Shown: positions 16,801-16,836 of the stretch, in pieces
Position numbering within the stretch: the stretch's first letter is position 1
Layout of the letters: every line of letters starts with the position of its first letter
Assembly: GCA_029939035.1 (NCBI GenBank)
Contig: JAOZTS010000010.1
Location: forward strand, 1,321 to 18,156
Direction: 5' to 3'
Length of the DNA stretch: 16,836 nucleotides
Origin: Candidatus Altimarinota bacterium
GTDB lineage: Bacteria; Patescibacteriota; Gracilibacteria; UBA1369; LOWO2-01-FULL-3
Translations under genes and position numbers: made by a program
Notes under the pieces: generated by a model
What the model was told of the DNA's origin: nothing
Seen by the model: only the letters and a program-made list of their open reading frames with translations
Databases searched by the model: none

Positions 16801-16836
16801 TATCGCTTGTTTTGTTGAGTTTAAGCCGAAAACAGT
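10753..16836 (-). CDS. Giant multidomain surface protein with SLH and TSP3-type repeats (N-terminus outside window)
   Basis: More than 2000 residues. The frame is open to the right edge; 16797 is only an internal GTG, so the true start lies beyond. Residues below count from 16797. About 1-100 is a DUF11-like beta domain (NGGTIAKGDKINYVITLENS). DSDGDGCPDSW (about 188-198) is a Ca-binding loop. A long helical Cys-containing section (about 380-640) is followed by a Pro-rich stalk with LPDLP/PKLP steps (about 640-735) and an Ala/Glu coiled coil (about 861-890). DVDGDEDHD (about 1094) looks like an FG-GAP/VCBS repeat. A fibronectin-III-like domain (about 1164-1228) and a PKD/Ig-like domain (about 1240-1360) follow. 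Three SLH-like repeats occupy about 1637-1828, the clearest with FKPDNTITRAEA at 1735. Thrombospondin-3-type repeats fill about 1832-1936 and a CNTCPC motif lies near 1968. SLH repeats normally bind wall polymers, so it is probably a cell-surface adhesin or scaffold. It leads a five-gene operon. Confidence 0.85.
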   Translation of the reverse strand, partial: TVFGLNSTKQAIDVNGGTIAKGDKINYVITLENSSGSNVSDMIISDFTPLNMTLELESLECLDSNCPDEIEWEETEVSSRSRVIKGISVPAGGSRTIMYSMILGDTPEIHFDVGDFDSQHFSDVLVKPSYNPEGTLTYLYSKVNLSSRGYNTYDVAEVSSTGYDMTDDLPIDLDALSGIDPENPKIPPDLKQKMKSMTYPYDSDGDGCPDSWAGGLTEAQSAADAVANSVESAVKALRCSGGCLPIPYNYAFFAADDAVAGLPVFSLGHTWPGGMGAFLPTTGFPSTFRLYLSPTLTLGLGTAICSGPSSGHQAPCFAFSIPLAEALGVCDAIKGPIDDAIATATNSVSNPDIGMATVISDGSGGADTGTTSGNFAYSNTSSPVSAAGAYNIKIPGFPSVITNWLDKQTDEIYNKLLDFPTFYFIYPDFKTMIPDSATFNVNFSKIKNQYDFLRVINSIPLIQVEGKEVLIRIPAISQSEIVKFKRQAEAWLKYEESEVKRFTDHYKCDTQTDPTRKSLCDKVVLNMKDLTQSVKQIMTTMDQIANLPRDVLNFKTLESKYASQIICWLDAIMEFTGGYIKRQSKIIKSWIKASEDAVKTFKDWKVILDLAAEYQKSCDQCKSDRFSKLNILMNLFAAIPEPPIIPLPKWPDIVVDVSQLKTGIKVIWPDLKFQPQSIRLPNLPYFTFPTDFTPDFVLEMPSIPIPDWMKNFPEFVMPNLPDLPSLQVPKLPDLPRPPKIPKLPKPVVKLATNLKVIFKILCLLKKGLIPVPEAKLATEIETLTQSSVKATLPIIAKLGIQIPPVKYDFVEQVRITVKLDIGLDLSTIYLVTKAGADLMNEGVKKMIDNINEFLRFDVQTPINNAVKAAENSLKEGVNAAVEKAAEEAAEAAEKAKEEAGEITFEGYEELVFDELQYQFEEMNTVLEEYISAMEIEDLPDTYYLTATSEYLDPSDPMMNRTIEEIELDILTEDLPDDPEIQRLAMIRDTLIDYTKNLNTTNNALMNAVGDYDEFTKILVENDEDITRKLASTSIPFEGEPEIKEVAFDLFDGELIAADIDPLEAVGDLLDGGEPAAAPVGFYVVANGQNESVLNYVAELGQTVHTSFTDVDGDEDHDIIYSMGGNVYFKENYTSTNVVNAYLGEGSVILSTTLSSVSDFVPEGGAGVQGVTSPYENNKKADVNWTEVADAVSYEILIKRSLLHSDADAAFTYTVEAPANSLIIEDIENGNYYAVVYAINAEGVRSLVSNNTIVAPQMCADKDAPFPAVTRDSFELSIFKELEIDASGSFDTSGEVTEFYLEGGGVTYWSDLNTALDTDGDGIVWNDRNNPIFKLGPFDEKTDVGLLKFILYVADQSGHTSTQEIDVNVFVPAISLDQTFSRSYEATGATLPAVDYLPFSILRSRYIYRSVDDELFVFPRIEKIETQGADSHGKYFTEGDGSYSVTDFDLEDMILVENSVGEIIAEIHPETGNVGAVESGYNAIANEAVPPTSPTSVSIEDDNGNWLASVYLIADPNQDVNIYEEVYFDAENFEEYDGVNVSDLDLGDELVFEGISASDPYYPGGAAFVHIGEEKPLLFIDPAGNLLIVDERTTIRLKDNDHYIDPLVIEVLFEGDVVAEIYISVLYEDMLIVGPNDVPYATPRAPSASISYAYGDRASLAPEFVPEELVKRKEFVKVLLDMLCIIPRRPEAYEAYVGTEGESGGGFYDLVWDANQLPDYYEHIKEADLLGLIYGYTGETDPATGLHPFKPDNTITRAEATNIILEALEFKGVLNLDNLSIGSPWYVPIIEAGQDMTPYINPGHNLKSNFIITPEEALEPNKEMTHEDLTIMVERVIELYNCYELDADNDGMSDFCELKYDIDDPYGDEDNDEMLNTNECFYLTDPTNPDTDGGGMIDGREMKFNTNPLNPDDDPDDSDGDGCTDLSEILVHGTDPNDPDTDDGGVTDCIEATENFTDPLDGSDDQEKGEYSEAEPGLYIVPANCNTCPCISTLLHKADLISGDIIFTVISTYEEEYIFSKSNEVTIQ

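Noticed and set aside
1..16836. UGA read as glycine (genetic code 25)
   Set aside because: UvrA, RecF, PrsW and the giant protein are intact at normal length without a single in-frame TGA.

Overview
The window comes from a low-GC bacterial chromosome. A partial RecF, a full UvrA, a PrsW-type membrane protease, few Shine-Dalgarno sequences, and a tightly packed run of secreted proteins of unknown family around a giant SLH/thrombospondin-type-3 protein together resemble a Patescibacteria/CPR genome, perhaps the Peregrinibacteria/Gracilibacteria side. That placement is inference. UGA is not read as glycine here: a reading frame of more than 2000 codons contains no TGA. None of the ten genes whose stop codon I can see ends in TGA (eight TAA, two TAG).

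Layout. (1) 1-4845, + strand: the 3' part of recF, then a PrsW-like intramembrane protease gene with a near-consensus promoter inside the end of recF, then uvrA. (2) 4846-6520, + strand: an accessory segment. It starts with three arrays of 10-bp phased AT-rich repeats interleaved with three extended -10 promoters. A small excisionase-type HTH gene, a 56-residue zinc-ribbon microprotein, three consecutive hairpins (a possible small RNA ending in a terminator) and an ORF6N-domain gene follow. (3) 6521-6548: the 3' end of a tRNA-Gly on the - strand, with encoded CCA and no body, which looks like an attachment-site scar. (4) 6568-16836, - strand: a five-gene operon read right to left, ending at a palindromic terminator. 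It runs from a giant multidomain surface protein (N-terminus beyond the window), through two small Cys-containing exported or anchored proteins, to an Asp-rich anchored protein and a secreted Cys-rich protein. Genes overlap or abut by a few bases.

How the parts may work together. RecF and UvrA are core DNA repair; PrsW is a membrane protease of unknown substrate. The HTH, ORF6N and tRNA scar suggest the remains of an integrated element. The - strand operon probably builds one cell-surface structure: the giant protein carries adhesive and Ca-binding modules plus SLH-like wall-anchoring repeats, and the downstream proteins share a C-terminal pattern (Thr-Asp/Asn, then Pro, then a near-terminal Cys) suggesting they are diverged relatives. 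I recognise no described system that matches this operon; it is the best candidate here for an undescribed one.
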